A stretch of 59,840 nucleotides of DNA from Bacteroidales bacterium (GTDB lineage Bacteria; Bacteroidota; Bacteroidia; Bacteroidales; WCHB1-69): assembly GCA_017651425.1 (NCBI GenBank), contig JAGCCZ010000028.1, forward strand, positions 1-59,840. The letters run 5' to 3'. Numbering within the stretch: position 1 is the first letter of the stretch; the number at the start of each line of letters is the position of its first letter. The notes below the pieces were generated by a model, which did no database searches, was not told the origin of the DNA, and worked only from the letters and a program-made list of their open reading frames with translations. The position numbers were made by a program, and so were the translations under genes. Positions 1 through 9,359 of this stretch are shown in pieces.

Positions 1-1
1 C

Positions 2-655
2 CACGTGCTGCAAGGCGAGCGTCCGATGGCGGCCCAGAACAAGAGCATCGGCCGTTTCCACCTCGACGGCATTCCGGCAGCCATGCGCGGCATCCCGCAA
101 ATCGAAGTCACCTTCGACATCGACTCCAACGGCATCCTCAATGTCACCGCCAAGGACAAGGCATCCGGCAAGGAGCAGAAGATCCGCATCGAGGCCTCTT
201 CCGGCCTGAGCGACGCCGAGATCAAGCGCATGAAGGCCGAAGCCGAGGCCAACGCCGATGCCGACAAGAAGGCCAAGGAGGAGATCGACAAGCTCAACGC
301 CGCCGACTCGCTGGTGTTCACCACCGAGAAGCAGCTCAAGGAGTTCGGCGACAAGGTGCCTGCTGACGACCGCGCCAAGATCGAGGCCGCAGCCGCAAAG
401 CTGAGAGAGGCCCATGGCCGCAAGGACATCCCCGCCATCGACGCTGCCACGGCAGAGTTGCAGAGCGCATGGCAGGCCGCATCCGCCAAGATGTACCAGC
501 AGGGCGGCGGCAACCCGCAGCAAGGCCCCTTCGGCGGTGCCGACCCGTTCAGCGGCGCCAACCCCGGCGCTGGCGCACAAGGTCCGCAAGGCGGCAACTC
601 CAGCGGCAACAATGATGGAGAGGTCCAAGATGTTGATTTCGAGGAGGTGCGGTAA
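2..655 (+). CDS. dnaK: DnaK chaperone, C-terminal part (5' end outside window)
   Basis: The reading frame is open from the first bases, so the start lies upstream of the window. The 217 visible residues hold the second half of the Hsp70 substrate-binding beta domain ([15 protein letters not shown], then the [14 protein letters not shown] strand region), the helical lid, a Gly/Gln/Pro-rich linker and the acidic tail [10 protein letters not shown] that is typical of bacterial DnaK. DnaK is the ATP-driven cytosolic Hsp70 that works with DnaJ and GrpE on unfolded proteins. A strong terminator follows 27 bases after the stop, so this is the last gene of its transcript. Identification is firm; only the missing ATPase half cannot be checked. 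Confidence 0.97.
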   Translation, partial: HVLQGERPMAAQNKSIGRFHLDGIPAAMRGIPQIEVTFDIDSNGILNVTAKDKASGKEQKIRIEASSGLSDAEIKRMKAEAEANADADKKAKEEIDKLNAADSLVFTTEKQLKEFGDKVPADDRAKIEAAAAKLREAHGRKDIPAIDAATAELQSAWQAASAKMYQQGGGNPQQGPFGGADPFSGANPGAGAQGPQGGNSSGNNDGEVQDVDFEEVR

Positions 656-681
656 TACGCTAACCTATATCCCTGATATAA

Positions 682-722
682 ACGGGTGCTGATTGCTTTC
701 GGCACCCGTTTTTTTTTTTTTT
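682..722 (+). terminator. Intrinsic terminator of dnaK
   Basis: An 8-bp perfect stem (ACGGGTGC / GCACCCGT, 682-689 and 702-709) is followed by 14 T. A run of nine G (723-731) follows directly, which is unusual and could be a homopolymer artefact. Confidence 0.93.
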
Positions 723-1218
723 GGGGGGGGGTAGTTATATACATGATGGCACCGGGCCAGGATAAACAACACCTTTTTTCCAACGCCTCCCTTTCGCGGC
801 AAGCAATGCCGACTCCCGCGGCGCGGGATAACATTGAGACGAGGGTGTGCGCTGCTCGCCGCGAAACGGATGTGGGGTCCGACGAACATGCGTGAGGGAT
901 TGAAGCGGGAATGATTTTGGTGGAAATGCGTTCCCTGCGAGACAAAGGTTCCGCTTGACGTTTCGCGTCTCGCGGAATGGTGATGGGTCCTACGCCAAAA
1001 TCATTGGAGCGGAAAGCCCGACGGCGCGGCGGCATTTGATGGCGTGTGTGAATGTGACATGATCCTGCCGCCGCGCCGGCACGCCCAAATAAAAAAAGAG
1101 ATGAAGAAAATCTGATTTGTGCCATCAAGTATATAATTCCACTTTTTTTTATTCAAAACCGGCAATTTTTTTACAGAGAAAAACGTTGGATAATTCAGTA
1201 TGAATATAAAAACTCTGA
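723..1218. other. Gene-free stretch rich in nested inverted repeats
   Basis: No convincing protein is seen; the short open frames here lack family features. The stretch is packed with inverted repeats: TCCCGC/GCGGGA at 814-819 and 823-828; an outer 11-bp stem 910-920 with 995-1005 (AATGATTTTGG / CCAAAATCATT); inside it GCGAGAC 937-943 with GTCTCGC 967-973, extended by TTCC 931-934 with GGAA 974-977; and a separate 12-bp GC stem 1023-1034 with 1066-1077. No clear terminator or promoter pattern explains them. It may be a structured RNA or a dispersed intergenic repeat. Confidence 0.55.
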
Positions 1219-1764
1219 ATGATGAAAAAGTTTGTTTGTGTCATTTTTACGATCGCCCTGTTTTTCAGTGCTACGGCACAGGATCATCTCACGTTCCTGG
1301 GGATGCCCATTGACGGCTCTCCGGAAAAATTCTCACAAAAATTGACGAACAAGGGGATTGTTTACATTCAGGAAATAAACGGAGTCAACCTTCACATAGG
1401 CAGTTATTTAGGGTACAACAACTGCATTGTTGGTGTAGTTCAGTCGCAGAAGGAGGATTTGGTACAGAGCGTCTTGGTTTGCATCATCGAGCCGAATGAC
1501 TGGGCATCCCTGAAAGCCGTTTACACTGATATCCGGAAAAAGCTGGCAAAAGAGTACGGGGAGCCGAAGGTTGTGGAGGAGATGTTCTCCACGCCCGTCA
1601 AAACCGACCAGGAAAAATACCAGGCCATAGTGGATGGCAAATGCTCCTATAGTGCAAGCTACAGCACCCGTCTCGGAGACATTGACATTTCCATCGAGAA
1701 CGCAGAGGGGCTTGGTCCCTGCATCACGGTCCAATACTCCGACAATGTGAACATTGGGAAGTGA
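1219..1764 (+). CDS. Secreted hypothetical protein of a Bacteroidales family
   Basis: This is a 181-residue protein with a clear signal peptide: MMKK, a hydrophobic stretch, then ATAQ as the likely cleavage site near residue 20. The mature part begins DHLTFLGMPIDGS, an opening I recognise from many short Bacteroides and Prevotella exported proteins of unknown role that often start '-ehLtFkGipi-G'. No catalytic motif is visible. Two ATG codons stand in tandem at 1219 and 1222, and either could start. It is alone on this strand, with a hairpin-rich leader upstream and a shared terminator downstream. Function unknown; envelope location is inferred from the signal peptide. Confidence 0.85.
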   Translation: MMKKFVCVIFTIALFFSATAQDHLTFLGMPIDGSPEKFSQKLTNKGIVYIQEINGVNLHIGSYLGYNNCIVGVVQSQKEDLVQSVLVCIIEPNDWASLKAVYTDIRKKLAKEYGEPKVVEEMFSTPVKTDQEKYQAIVDGKCSYSASYSTRLGDIDISIENAEGLGPCITVQYSDNVNIGK

Positions 1765-1800
1765 GGATGCTTCCCGATTTAATTCTTATCACAGCCAACA

Positions 1801-1836
1801 AAAAAAAACGCGCCATATTAGCGCGCTTTTTTTTTA
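1801..1836. terminator. Bidirectional terminator between convergent genes
   Basis: A8, then CGCGC (1809-1813), a short loop, GCGCG (1821-1825) and a T run. The A run on one side and the T run on the other let it serve both the plus-strand gene ending at 1764 and the minus-strand gene ending at 1877. Confidence 0.85.
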
Positions 1837-1876
1837 TTCCAATTAGCTGTTCAAAGGCAAGAAAGCCTTTGGACGA

Positions 1877-2098
1877 CTAATATTCGTCCTCGTGGAAAAA
1901 GAAGTCCTCCTTGGTAGGATAGTCGGGCCACAGATCTTCGATGGAATCATACGTCTCCCCTTCGTCATCAATCTCTTGAAGGTTCTCAACAATCTCCTGG
2001 GGAGCACCGGAACGGATGGCATAATCCAACAGTTCATCCTTGGTTGCAGGCCAAGGTGCATCCTCCAACTTGGTTGCTAATTCTAAAGTCCAATACAT
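1877..2098 (-). CDS. Small conserved DUF2795 protein
   Basis: A 73-residue acidic protein with no signal peptide or membrane segment. Its sequence (MYWTLELATKLEDAPWPATKDELLDYAIRSG... ending KEDFFFHEDEY) is the typical Bacteroidota form of the DUF2795 family, in which the segment around 'PATKDELLDYA..SGAP.EVVENL' is the conserved core. The family is of unknown biochemical role. It has its own promoter (2135-2142) and a terminator after it, so it is a single-gene unit. Start is at the only ATG, 37 bases after the -7 box. Confidence 0.9.
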   Translation of the reverse strand: MYWTLELATKLEDAPWPATKDELLDYAIRSGAPQEIVENLQEIDDEGETYDSIEDLWPDYPTKEDFFFHEDEY

Positions 2099-2134
2099 AC
2101 TTTCTAAGAATTTTTAGGTTAATTTTTGAGGGTG

Positions 2135-2142
2135 CAAAAGTA
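2135..2142 (-). promoter_or_regulatory. -7 box for the DUF2795 gene
   Basis: TACTTTTG on the minus strand matches the Bacteroidota TAnnTTTG consensus, 37 bases before the start codon. Confidence 0.65.
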
Positions 2143-2179
2143 GTATTTTAAACATACAATATCCACATTATGTAAAATT

Positions 2180-2719
2180 TTATTTTATTGATTGATAATT
2201 AGTTTCAGAAATATTACTTTTTTTATGCAAAAAACGGGCAAAAATAAAGAAGAAATCGGAGAGTCTATTCAGCACTTTTTGCACCTCCCTGAACCGCTCG
2301 TCACGGTCGCACAAAACCACGACCAGACGCTCCGCGCGACGGCATACTGTGCGGCAGATATGCGCGTATGCAATGGCTCGATTTCCCTGCGGCAGAATGA
2401 ACCCCCGCATGGGTGGCAACTCAGCTTGCAGCTTGTCAATCTCGTTTTCTGTACGTTGCACGAACTCCGCCAGCGGAGCATCCTTGTAATAGAGTTCCCA
2501 TTTGTCGGCAGGGGTGGCCAACATGCCTCCGACAAGGAAGAGAAAATTTTGCGTTTCTGTCAAGAAAGGCACGTCTTCCTCCGAAATAAGCAGTCCCAAA
2601 AAGGAGTTCAGCTCGTCCACCGTGCCATACGCCTGCAGCAGGGAATCGCTCTTCAACACTCTCGAACCATCTGCTAATGAAGTAGTTCCGTTATCTCCAG
2701 TCTTAGTATATATTTTCAT
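2180..2719 (-). CDS. PduO-type cob(I)alamin adenosyltransferase
   Basis: This 179-residue cytosolic enzyme transfers adenosyl from ATP to cob(I)alamin, making coenzyme B12. The N-terminal MKIYTKTGDNGTTSLADGSRVLKSD is the family's ATP-binding signature (K-T-GD-G-T-L). YGTVDELNSFLG follows at about 31-42, and the C-terminal helix has the conserved ICRTVCRRAERLVV at about 122-135 (usual form 'RAVCRRAER'). The length is normal for the family. It could belong to the PduO, CobA2 or MMAB naming scheme, so no symbol is given. It faces the tRNA-Lys gene across a divergent promoter region. The last 15 residues are poorly conserved. Confidence 0.95.
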   Translation of the reverse strand: MKIYTKTGDNGTTSLADGSRVLKSDSLLQAYGTVDELNSFLGLLISEEDVPFLTETQNFLFLVGGMLATPADKWELYYKDAPLAEFVQRTENEIDKLQAELPPMRGFILPQGNRAIAYAHICRTVCRRAERLVVVLCDRDERFREVQKVLNRLSDFFFIFARFLHKKSNISETNYQSIK

Positions 2720-2727
2720 AATTTTTT

Positions 2728-2760
2728 TTTGGCAAAGATATGAAAAAAAGTGTATTTTTG
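2728..2760 (+). promoter_or_regulatory. tRNA-Lys promoter
   Basis: TTTG at 2728-2731, a 21-base spacer, then TATTTTTG at 2753-2760: a full match to the Bacteroidota -33/-7 arrangement, 29 bases before the tRNA. It overlaps the divergent minus-strand box at 2733-2740. Confidence 0.8.
2733..2740 (-). promoter_or_regulatory. -7 box for the adenosyltransferase gene
   Basis: TATCTTTG on the minus strand, 13 bases before the ATG at 2719, so the mRNA leader would be very short. Confidence 0.6.
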
Positions 2761-2789
2761 CACCCGAAAATCCCAGCGGGAAAAAAGCA

Positions 2790-2862
2790 GTCTCCTTAGC
2801 TCAGCTGGTAGAGCAATTGACTCTTAATCAATGGGTCCAGGGTTCGAGTCCCTGAGGGGACA
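2790..2862 (+). tRNA. tRNA-Lys (anticodon CTT)
   Basis: A complete 73-base cloverleaf. Acceptor GTCTCCT pairs with AGGGGAC with one G-T pair, discriminator A, anticodon stem TTGA/TCAA with loop CTCTTAA (CTT at 34-36), and T arm CAGGG-TTCGAGT-CCCTG. CCA is not encoded. It has its own promoter and terminator. Confidence 0.97.
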
Positions 2863-2865
2863 CTG

Positions 2866-2903
2866 AAAAGCACCTCAAACGAAACGTTCGGGGTGCTTTT
2901 TTT
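2866..2903 (+). terminator. Terminator of tRNA-Lys
   Basis: AAAAGCACC (2866-2874) pairs with GGTGCTTTT (2892-2900), followed by more T. Confidence 0.88.
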
Positions 2904-2948
2904 ATGTCTGCATTCCGGCAACATCGCTCTCCGAAACCGTCAATCGCG

Positions 2949-3371
2949 TCATGCTGTCGAAGCCAGAAGCGCTTCCATCACCTCCGCCCAGTCGGTGTCG
3001 GGCTCAAAACCGAACTTGTCGTCGATGCCGACGTTGAAGTAAAGTTTGTCATCGAAACAGGCCATCGGGGTGTTGCCCACCTCAGGATTCTCGTTGGCAA
3101 AGTCGAAACGGATGCCATCGGCCTCAAAATGGCGGAGATAGGCCTCCAATTTGTCGGGATAGCAGCCTGACCAGAGAATCATACAGACATCCGGACGATC
3201 GGAAAGCGTCCGCAACGCCTCCTTGGCTTGCGGGAAATAATCGTACGTCTCCTCGTTTTCATAACAGGCCTTCAGGATGGTGTCGTGGATATCGACCAGA
3301 ACATAGATCTTATCCCAGTTCTTGGCGATTTTCTTCCCAAATGCGGTGGCAAAAGCGGTTTTAATACTCAC
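2949..3371 (-). CDS. HAD-like hydrolase with variant motif I (D27-I-H29-D-T)
   Basis: A 140-residue protein with haloacid dehalogenase-like motifs: motif I VLVDIHDTIL at 24-33, a motif II-like MILWSG near 64, and a motif IV-like GIDDK near 115. In most HAD phosphatases motif I is DxDxT. Here the nucleophile D27 and T31 are kept, but the second acidic residue (general acid/base) is H29. The short length means there is no large cap domain. The start is GTG; an in-frame stop 21 codons upstream and the lack of any ATG rule out an upstream ATG. It lies downstream of pckA but behind pckA's terminator. Substrate unknown; phosphohydrolase activity cannot be assumed. Confidence 0.75.
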   Translation of the reverse strand: MSIKTAFATAFGKKIAKNWDKIYVLVDIHDTILKACYENEETYDYFPQAKEALRTLSDRPDVCMILWSGCYPDKLEAYLRHFEADGIRFDFANENPEVGNTPMACFDDKLYFNVGIDDKFGFEPDTDWAEVMEALLASTA

Positions 3372-3391
3372 AGGTGCAATATTTTTTACTT

Positions 3392-3430
3392 AAAAAAAGA
3401 GGGTGAGTATTCTAACCGAACCCCACCCTC
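3392..3430 (-). terminator. Terminator of pckA
   Basis: On the minus strand GAGGGTG and CACCCTC (3424-3430 and 3399-3405) form a 7-bp stem, followed by a run of T (3392-3398), 31 bases after the pckA stop. Confidence 0.85.
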
Positions 3431-3460
3431 TTCATTCTTACATTATTAATTCTTGATTCT

Positions 3461-5083
<1,623 letters not shown>

Positions 5084-5128
5084 AAGAGGTATGTTTTTTT
5101 GTTATTAATAAGATGCATTAAGGGGCTG

Positions 5129-5136
5129 CAAAAATA
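5129..5136 (-). promoter_or_regulatory. -7 box for pckA
   Basis: TATTTTTG on the minus strand, 46 bases before the pckA start codon. The 5137-5283 stretch upstream holds nothing else that I can support. Confidence 0.6.
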
Positions 5137-5283
5137 CAAAAAAATAGCCGTCAGAGAAAGCAATATTGATGAAATAAGCATGCCTGTTTCATGCATCTTG
5201 TAAAACAACTGCCGCCATGCTATTCGAGCACGTTTCATGTCGTTCGGGAGAAAGCATTCCTTTTCATTTTGGCGAAAAACCAT

Positions 5284-5324
5284 AAAAAAACAGCGCAATC
5301 ACTTTCACAGAAGCAATTACGCTG
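5284..5324 (-). terminator. Terminator of tRNA-Met
   Basis: On the minus strand CAGCG (from 5324) and CGCTG (to 5291) form a stem with a long loop, followed by seven T (5284-5290), just downstream of the tRNA. Confidence 0.75.
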
Positions 5325-5331
5325 ATTTTTG

Positions 5332-5405
5332 TGGCGGGAACGGGAATTGAACTCGTGACCTCCGGGTTATGAATCCGACGCTCTAACCGACTGAGCTACC
5401 CCGCC
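5332..5405 (-). tRNA. tRNA with CAT anticodon (Met, elongator-like)
   Basis: A 74-base cloverleaf on the minus strand. Acceptor GGCGGGG pairs with TCCCGCC, discriminator A; the anticodon loop is TTCATAA. G1-C72 pairing argues against initiator tRNA, which normally has a mismatch at 1-72. An Ile tRNA with lysidine-modified CAT cannot be excluded by eye. There is one mismatch in each of the anticodon and T stems. CCA is not encoded. Confidence 0.9.
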
Positions 5406-5419
5406 ATGTTTTGAGGGTG

Positions 5420-5427
5420 CAAAAATA
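5420..5427 (-). promoter_or_regulatory. -7 box for the CAT tRNA
   Basis: TATTTTTG on the minus strand, 14 bases before the first tRNA base. Confidence 0.65.
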
Positions 5428-5513
5428 CATTTTTTTTCATTCCATCCGACCTCTCTTTCCTATTTTTTATATCATTCTATCAATCAAATAGATAATATCC
5501 AAACAATGTTTCA

Positions 5514-7724
5514 TCATGCATAACTATGCATCCCGCCGAGAAGCATATTCACACCAAAATAGGTGATCAACACCGACAAGAAAGCCAACAAGACGTAGAG
5601 GTGGAAGAGCATCGGACGCTTGTCGTCCCACCGCAAGTAAAGGGGGATAGCATAGATGATGGCGGTGATGAGTGCCCACACCTCCTTGGGGTCCCATGAC
5701 CAATAGTTGCCCCATGTGATGTTGGCCCACGCGGAGCCGATGATGATGCCGGCGGCGAGGAAAAAGAGAGACGGATAGAGCATCGTCAGCGTCACGTCGC
5801 GAAGTCGCAGCACCGGTTCTTGCCACTCCTTGCGGAAGGTGCGGTTCAGCAGGGCGGCCACGGAGTTGACCAAAGCGAACGCCAGCAGCGCGTATGCGAA
5901 CATAATGACGGCCACATGAATGAGCAGCAGCGGCGATTTGAGCACGGGCATGGTGTGCGACACGGGAGGACGCACCCCCTCCATCATGGCGGCCAGCAGC
6001 ACGAAACCCATGATCAGCAATCCGCCGTGCAGCATAATCGGTGAGCGACGTCCGCCCAACAGTGAGAAAATCGCCACACACAACGCCAAAAAGAGCATGG
6101 TTTCGTATCCGCCCGTCAGCGGGATGTATCCCGACAAAATCCAGCGGAGCACGAAGAGCACCAGCAGATACACGATGGCGAACAGCAGGATGCAGTAACT
6201 GACGCGACGCACCCATACGGAGCCTCTCTCCACGCCTGCAACGGCATAGCCAAAGAAAATCAACCCCAACAAGATGATGCAGATGGCCATGGAACGACCC
6301 GGCGTGATGATATTGTAAAACTTCTCCGTCCTGAATTTTGCATCGGAAGGCAGGATGTCACCAGCATGTTTCTTTTGGAAAACACGATGTTTCTCGAACA
6401 CCGTATTCAACATATCCATGTCGTTTTGTACAACCAACTCCTGACACAAACTGAAATATTTTTTTACATACAAATACTCGTCATCTGTCAGGTTTCCGAT
6501 GGGCAATTTATCGGTGTGCGAGTACCAGGAGACTGTGCCGCTTTCGTCCTTCAGAGGGAACATTTTCAGCAATGTACCGTTCATCAGGGAGACAATTTGC
6601 ATGTATTGCTTGTTGGCGACAGAGAACTGCGAGCGTCTCGGATCGTTCATTTTCATGCTGTCGAGCATCATGCCAATCATATTTTCACCGTAAGAGTTGA
6701 GAAAATCGTCCAGTGAGGCGCGCTTGCCGTCAAGGCCCAACGTGTTGCGAACATCGTCACCTTTGATCTTGAACATGGGCTCTTTTTTCCAATCGTCGAA
6801 ATAAAAGAGCCATCCGGCGAGCACCTGCTCGGCAGTGCAGCCATTATAGGATGTACTGCCGCAGAGCTTATAGGTAAAATCGCGGGCAAAGGATTGCACC
6901 GGACAGATACGGTCCTGGTACAGGATGTACATGTCGCCCATCTTTGCAGCGGTCTCTTTGGGCAAAGTGCGCGGCCCGTCATTTTTGGCCTGTGTCATGG
7001 AAACAGTGCCACAGAGCAGGATAAGCAGCATGGAGGCCTTGACCGCCGTATTGCGCCATAGGGCGCGGAAACGGCTTGAAGGATCGCAGAACATGACGAT
7101 GAAAGAGAGCAGCAGCAGGGCAAAGCCGATATACATCACGGCAATACCCCATGGGTCGTGGGAGACCAAGAGCTCGATGCTGCCGTCCTTGTCGTAGTCG
7201 GACATGTAGAACCGATAGTTCCTATGGTTGCCGATATTATTCATGGAAATCACAACGGGATCGGACAAATCCGAAATGCGGACCTGAGCCACGAAGTCCA
7301 TGGGGGCCATTGTGCCAGGATAGGTCTGCACCTCGAATGTGTCTAATGTCACCGTGAAGGGAAGGCTGGTGTGGCCGTCCCTGTCGCCGGCATACTGGGC
7401 CACCGGCTCATGTGGCCGTAAGCGCAGTGTGCCGGATTCTCCCGTGAAATTCGTCAGCAGGGCTCCTGCGAAGATAAACAGCACGGAAGCCCACTGCATC
7501 CAGCCCCACAGCCGCATTTGCCTGCGCCCCATGAACACCAACGCGGTTGCGCTGGCAATCGCAAGCACCCACAGGATGACAGTTGCAGGATGATGGTAGA
7601 TGGCCGTGACAGCAGATTCGGAGCCGTATGTTTTTTCATACACGGTGCCGAAAGCCATCAGGACAACAAGCGCGGCGGTGAGCGCGGAGGCTGCAATCTT
7701 CAAGATTTTCACGGGATTTTTCAT
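5514..7724 (-). CDS. Cytochrome c maturation protein, ResB-CcsA fusion (system II)
   Basis: A 736-residue membrane protein combining a ResB/CcsB-like N-terminal half with a CcsA/ResC C-terminal half. Such fusions export heme and ligate it to CxxCH motifs of periplasmic apocytochromes. N-terminal membrane segments lie at roughly 8-27, 47-63 and 75-93. A periplasmic domain follows, and a further segment near 200-218 precedes a second large soluble loop. The C-terminal half has about eight membrane spans and the tryptophan-rich heme-handling signature WGNYWSWDPKEVWALI near residue 670. It is the last gene of a minus-strand run, 30 bases after the di-heme lipoprotein gene, which is an obvious substrate. 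Shorter than the epsilonproteobacterial CcsBA fusions (about 900 residues). Confidence 0.9.
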   Translation of the reverse strand: MKNPVKILKIAASALTAALVVLMAFGTVYEKTYGSESAVTAIYHHPATVILWVLAIASATALVFMGRRQMRLWGWMQWASVLFIFAGALLTNFTGESGTLRLRPHEPVAQYAGDRDGHTSLPFTVTLDTFEVQTYPGTMAPMDFVAQVRISDLSDPVVISMNNIGNHRNYRFYMSDYDKDGSIELLVSHDPWGIAVMYIGFALLLLSFIVMFCDPSSRFRALWRNTAVKASMLLILLCGTVSMTQAKNDGPRTLPKETAAKMGDMYILYQDRICPVQSFARDFTYKLCGSTSYNGCTAEQVLAGWLFYFDDWKKEPMFKIKGDDVRNTLGLDGKRASLDDFLNSYGENMIGMMLDSMKMNDPRRSQFSVANKQYMQIVSLMNGTLLKMFPLKDESGTVSWYSHTDKLPIGNLTDDEYLYVKKYFSLCQELVVQNDMDMLNTVFEKHRVFQKKHAGDILPSDAKFRTEKFYNIITPGRSMAICIILLGLIFFGYAVAGVERGSVWVRRVSYCILLFAIVYLLVLFVLRWILSGYIPLTGGYETMLFLALCVAIFSLLGGRRSPIMLHGGLLIMGFVLLAAMMEGVRPPVSHTMPVLKSPLLLIHVAVIMFAYALLAFALVNSVAALLNRTFRKEWQEPVLRLRDVTLTMLYPSLFFLAAGIIIGSAWANITWGNYWSWDPKEVWALITAIIYAIPLYLRWDDKRPMLFHLYVLLAFLSVLITYFGVNMLLGGMHSYA

Positions 7725-7754
7725 AAACGGTTAAACGAGAGTTCTAATGGAATA

Positions 7755-9332
7755 TTATATTGCGTTAATGAAGGCGACCATGGCGTCACGGTCGGACTTG
7801 GAGAGGTTGCGAAAACGTTCAACCGTCCATCTGGCGTCACTTTGGCTGCTGCCGTGCCACATGATGGCCTCAATGACGTTGCGTGCGCGACAGTCGTGCA
7901 GACGGTCGGAAGAGCCGGTGCAGATATAGGAGAGACCGCGCCCCCACAACGGCGTGGTGCGGCACCAGCCCGTGCGGATGTCGTTGACCATGTAGAGGCG
8001 ATGTTGCACGAGGTCGGAGTACGGCCAAATTTTCTGGTTCGGATAGCGCGGGAGTCGGCGGTCGCCGTCGGTGAAGAAACCGTTGGGATCCGTGAAGTTG
8101 TCACTGCCGGTGGTCCAGCTGGGGCGGTGGCAGGTAGCACAGCCGATCTCGCGGAAGAGCTTGCGGCCACGCTGGATGGTGCTGTCACCCAAGTTGCGGG
8201 CGGCAGGCACGGCTAAACCTCTATGCCACACCATGAAGTTGACATAGTCACTCTTGCTCATCTCCACAGGCAATTCACGATTCATTAGATAATTGTAGAT
8301 ATCCGTCTCCGGATTACCCGTCACATTCCACTCCGGGAAATAGTTGTAGAACTGTGCCTGCACCTCTGGATCCTGCGACGCTTTTGTCGCGTATGCAGCA
8401 GTCATGTAATGGTAGCGGCGATCCGAGCGAGTCACATTGGTGATGTTCCAAATGGCGTTGGCGCCAGCGGCATCCTGAAGGGGACCGCGAGACAAGGCGT
8501 AGGTGAAGCGTTTGGGATGCGTGGTGTTGGAATAGAGGCTGGCCCATGTGCTTCCTGACCAGATGGCCGGATTCAACACTGCACCGGCTTGGTATTCCTT
8601 GAGGTACTGGGCCTTGAGGGAGTCGTCGGGGATTGCATCGAGCAGCCCCGTGCCATAGATGCCAATGGTGCTCTCCAGGCGAACCTTGAGCTGGCTGTAG
8701 TCAATATTTTGTCCGTTCACCTGCAGCGGCACATAGAAAGCACTTTCAGGAATGGTCACTTCGGGATAGATGAGCTCGTAGGCTTCGCCGTCGGGGAAAC
8801 GGTTACCCCACTCGTCCATGTATGGCAGCCAGGAAATCTGGATCTGGTTTTCGTCAATAGGTGCCTTGAAGGGTGCCACCGCCTTGGTCTGCGGCATGCC
8901 TGTATAGGAACTCAGATAGGTGTCGTTCTGGTCGGTGAGCACCAGCAGGTAGCCGTTGCCCCACTCATCGGCACGGTAGCGGTCCATGCGCTTGCCGTGG
9001 CCGTAACCGGGGTGGCAGCTGATACAGGAGCTGCGGACATACAGCGGTCCAAGTCCGTTGAAGGGAGGGTTGTTCTGTGTGATGGTGCGCTCAAAGAAAT
9101 ACTCGCCGTACATGAATTCAGCAGTCATGCCAGATTGTTCCACGGCGGGCGTGGGGTCCTCGTAAGCCGAAGAGGTCGCGTTGAAGGTGGTGCCCAACCT
9201 GCCGCCAGCGTATGTTTCTTCAATGATGCTGTTTTGATCCTCAATCGTGGAGTCAGGAATGTCGTGGCAACTGGCCAACACCAGCGAGAGCCCGCAAAAC
9301 AGCGCAATGATTGTCTTATGTTGTGTATTCAA
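7755..9332 (-). CDS. Di-heme oxidoreductase-like lipoprotein (DHOR/DUF1111 type)
   Basis: A 525-residue protein with a lipoprotein signal (hydrophobic segment then LASC, lipidated Cys about residue 22). It has two c-type heme motifs, CISCH near residue 100 (followed by PGYGHG) and CATCH near 395. Spacing and context fit the 'thiol oxidoreductase/di-heme oxidoreductase' family related to di-heme peroxidases. The family is repeatedly found beside imelysin genes, as here, where the imelysin gene is 27 bases upstream. Covalent heme attachment would need the CcsA-type protein encoded next. Likely at the periplasmic face of the outer membrane. Substrate unknown; the peroxidase or 'thiol oxidoreductase' names are not established for this protein. 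Confidence 0.88.
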   Translation of the reverse strand: MNTQHKTIIALFCGLSLVLASCHDIPDSTIEDQNSIIEETYAGGRLGTTFNATSSAYEDPTPAVEQSGMTAEFMYGEYFFERTITQNNPPFNGLGPLYVRSSCISCHPGYGHGKRMDRYRADEWGNGYLLVLTDQNDTYLSSYTGMPQTKAVAPFKAPIDENQIQISWLPYMDEWGNRFPDGEAYELIYPEVTIPESAFYVPLQVNGQNIDYSQLKVRLESTIGIYGTGLLDAIPDDSLKAQYLKEYQAGAVLNPAIWSGSTWASLYSNTTHPKRFTYALSRGPLQDAAGANAIWNITNVTRSDRRYHYMTAAYATKASQDPEVQAQFYNYFPEWNVTGNPETDIYNYLMNRELPVEMSKSDYVNFMVWHRGLAVPAARNLGDSTIQRGRKLFREIGCATCHRPSWTTGSDNFTDPNGFFTDGDRRLPRYPNQKIWPYSDLVQHRLYMVNDIRTGWCRTTPLWGRGLSYICTGSSDRLHDCRARNVIEAIMWHGSSQSDARWTVERFRNLSKSDRDAMVAFINAI

Positions 9333-9359
9333 GGTTCTGAGATTTAAAATGATTAATAA

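Noticed and set aside
686..895. Short open frames after dnaK on both strands
   Set aside because: They begin inside the terminator and poly-T/poly-G run, and have no signal, promoter or family similarity.
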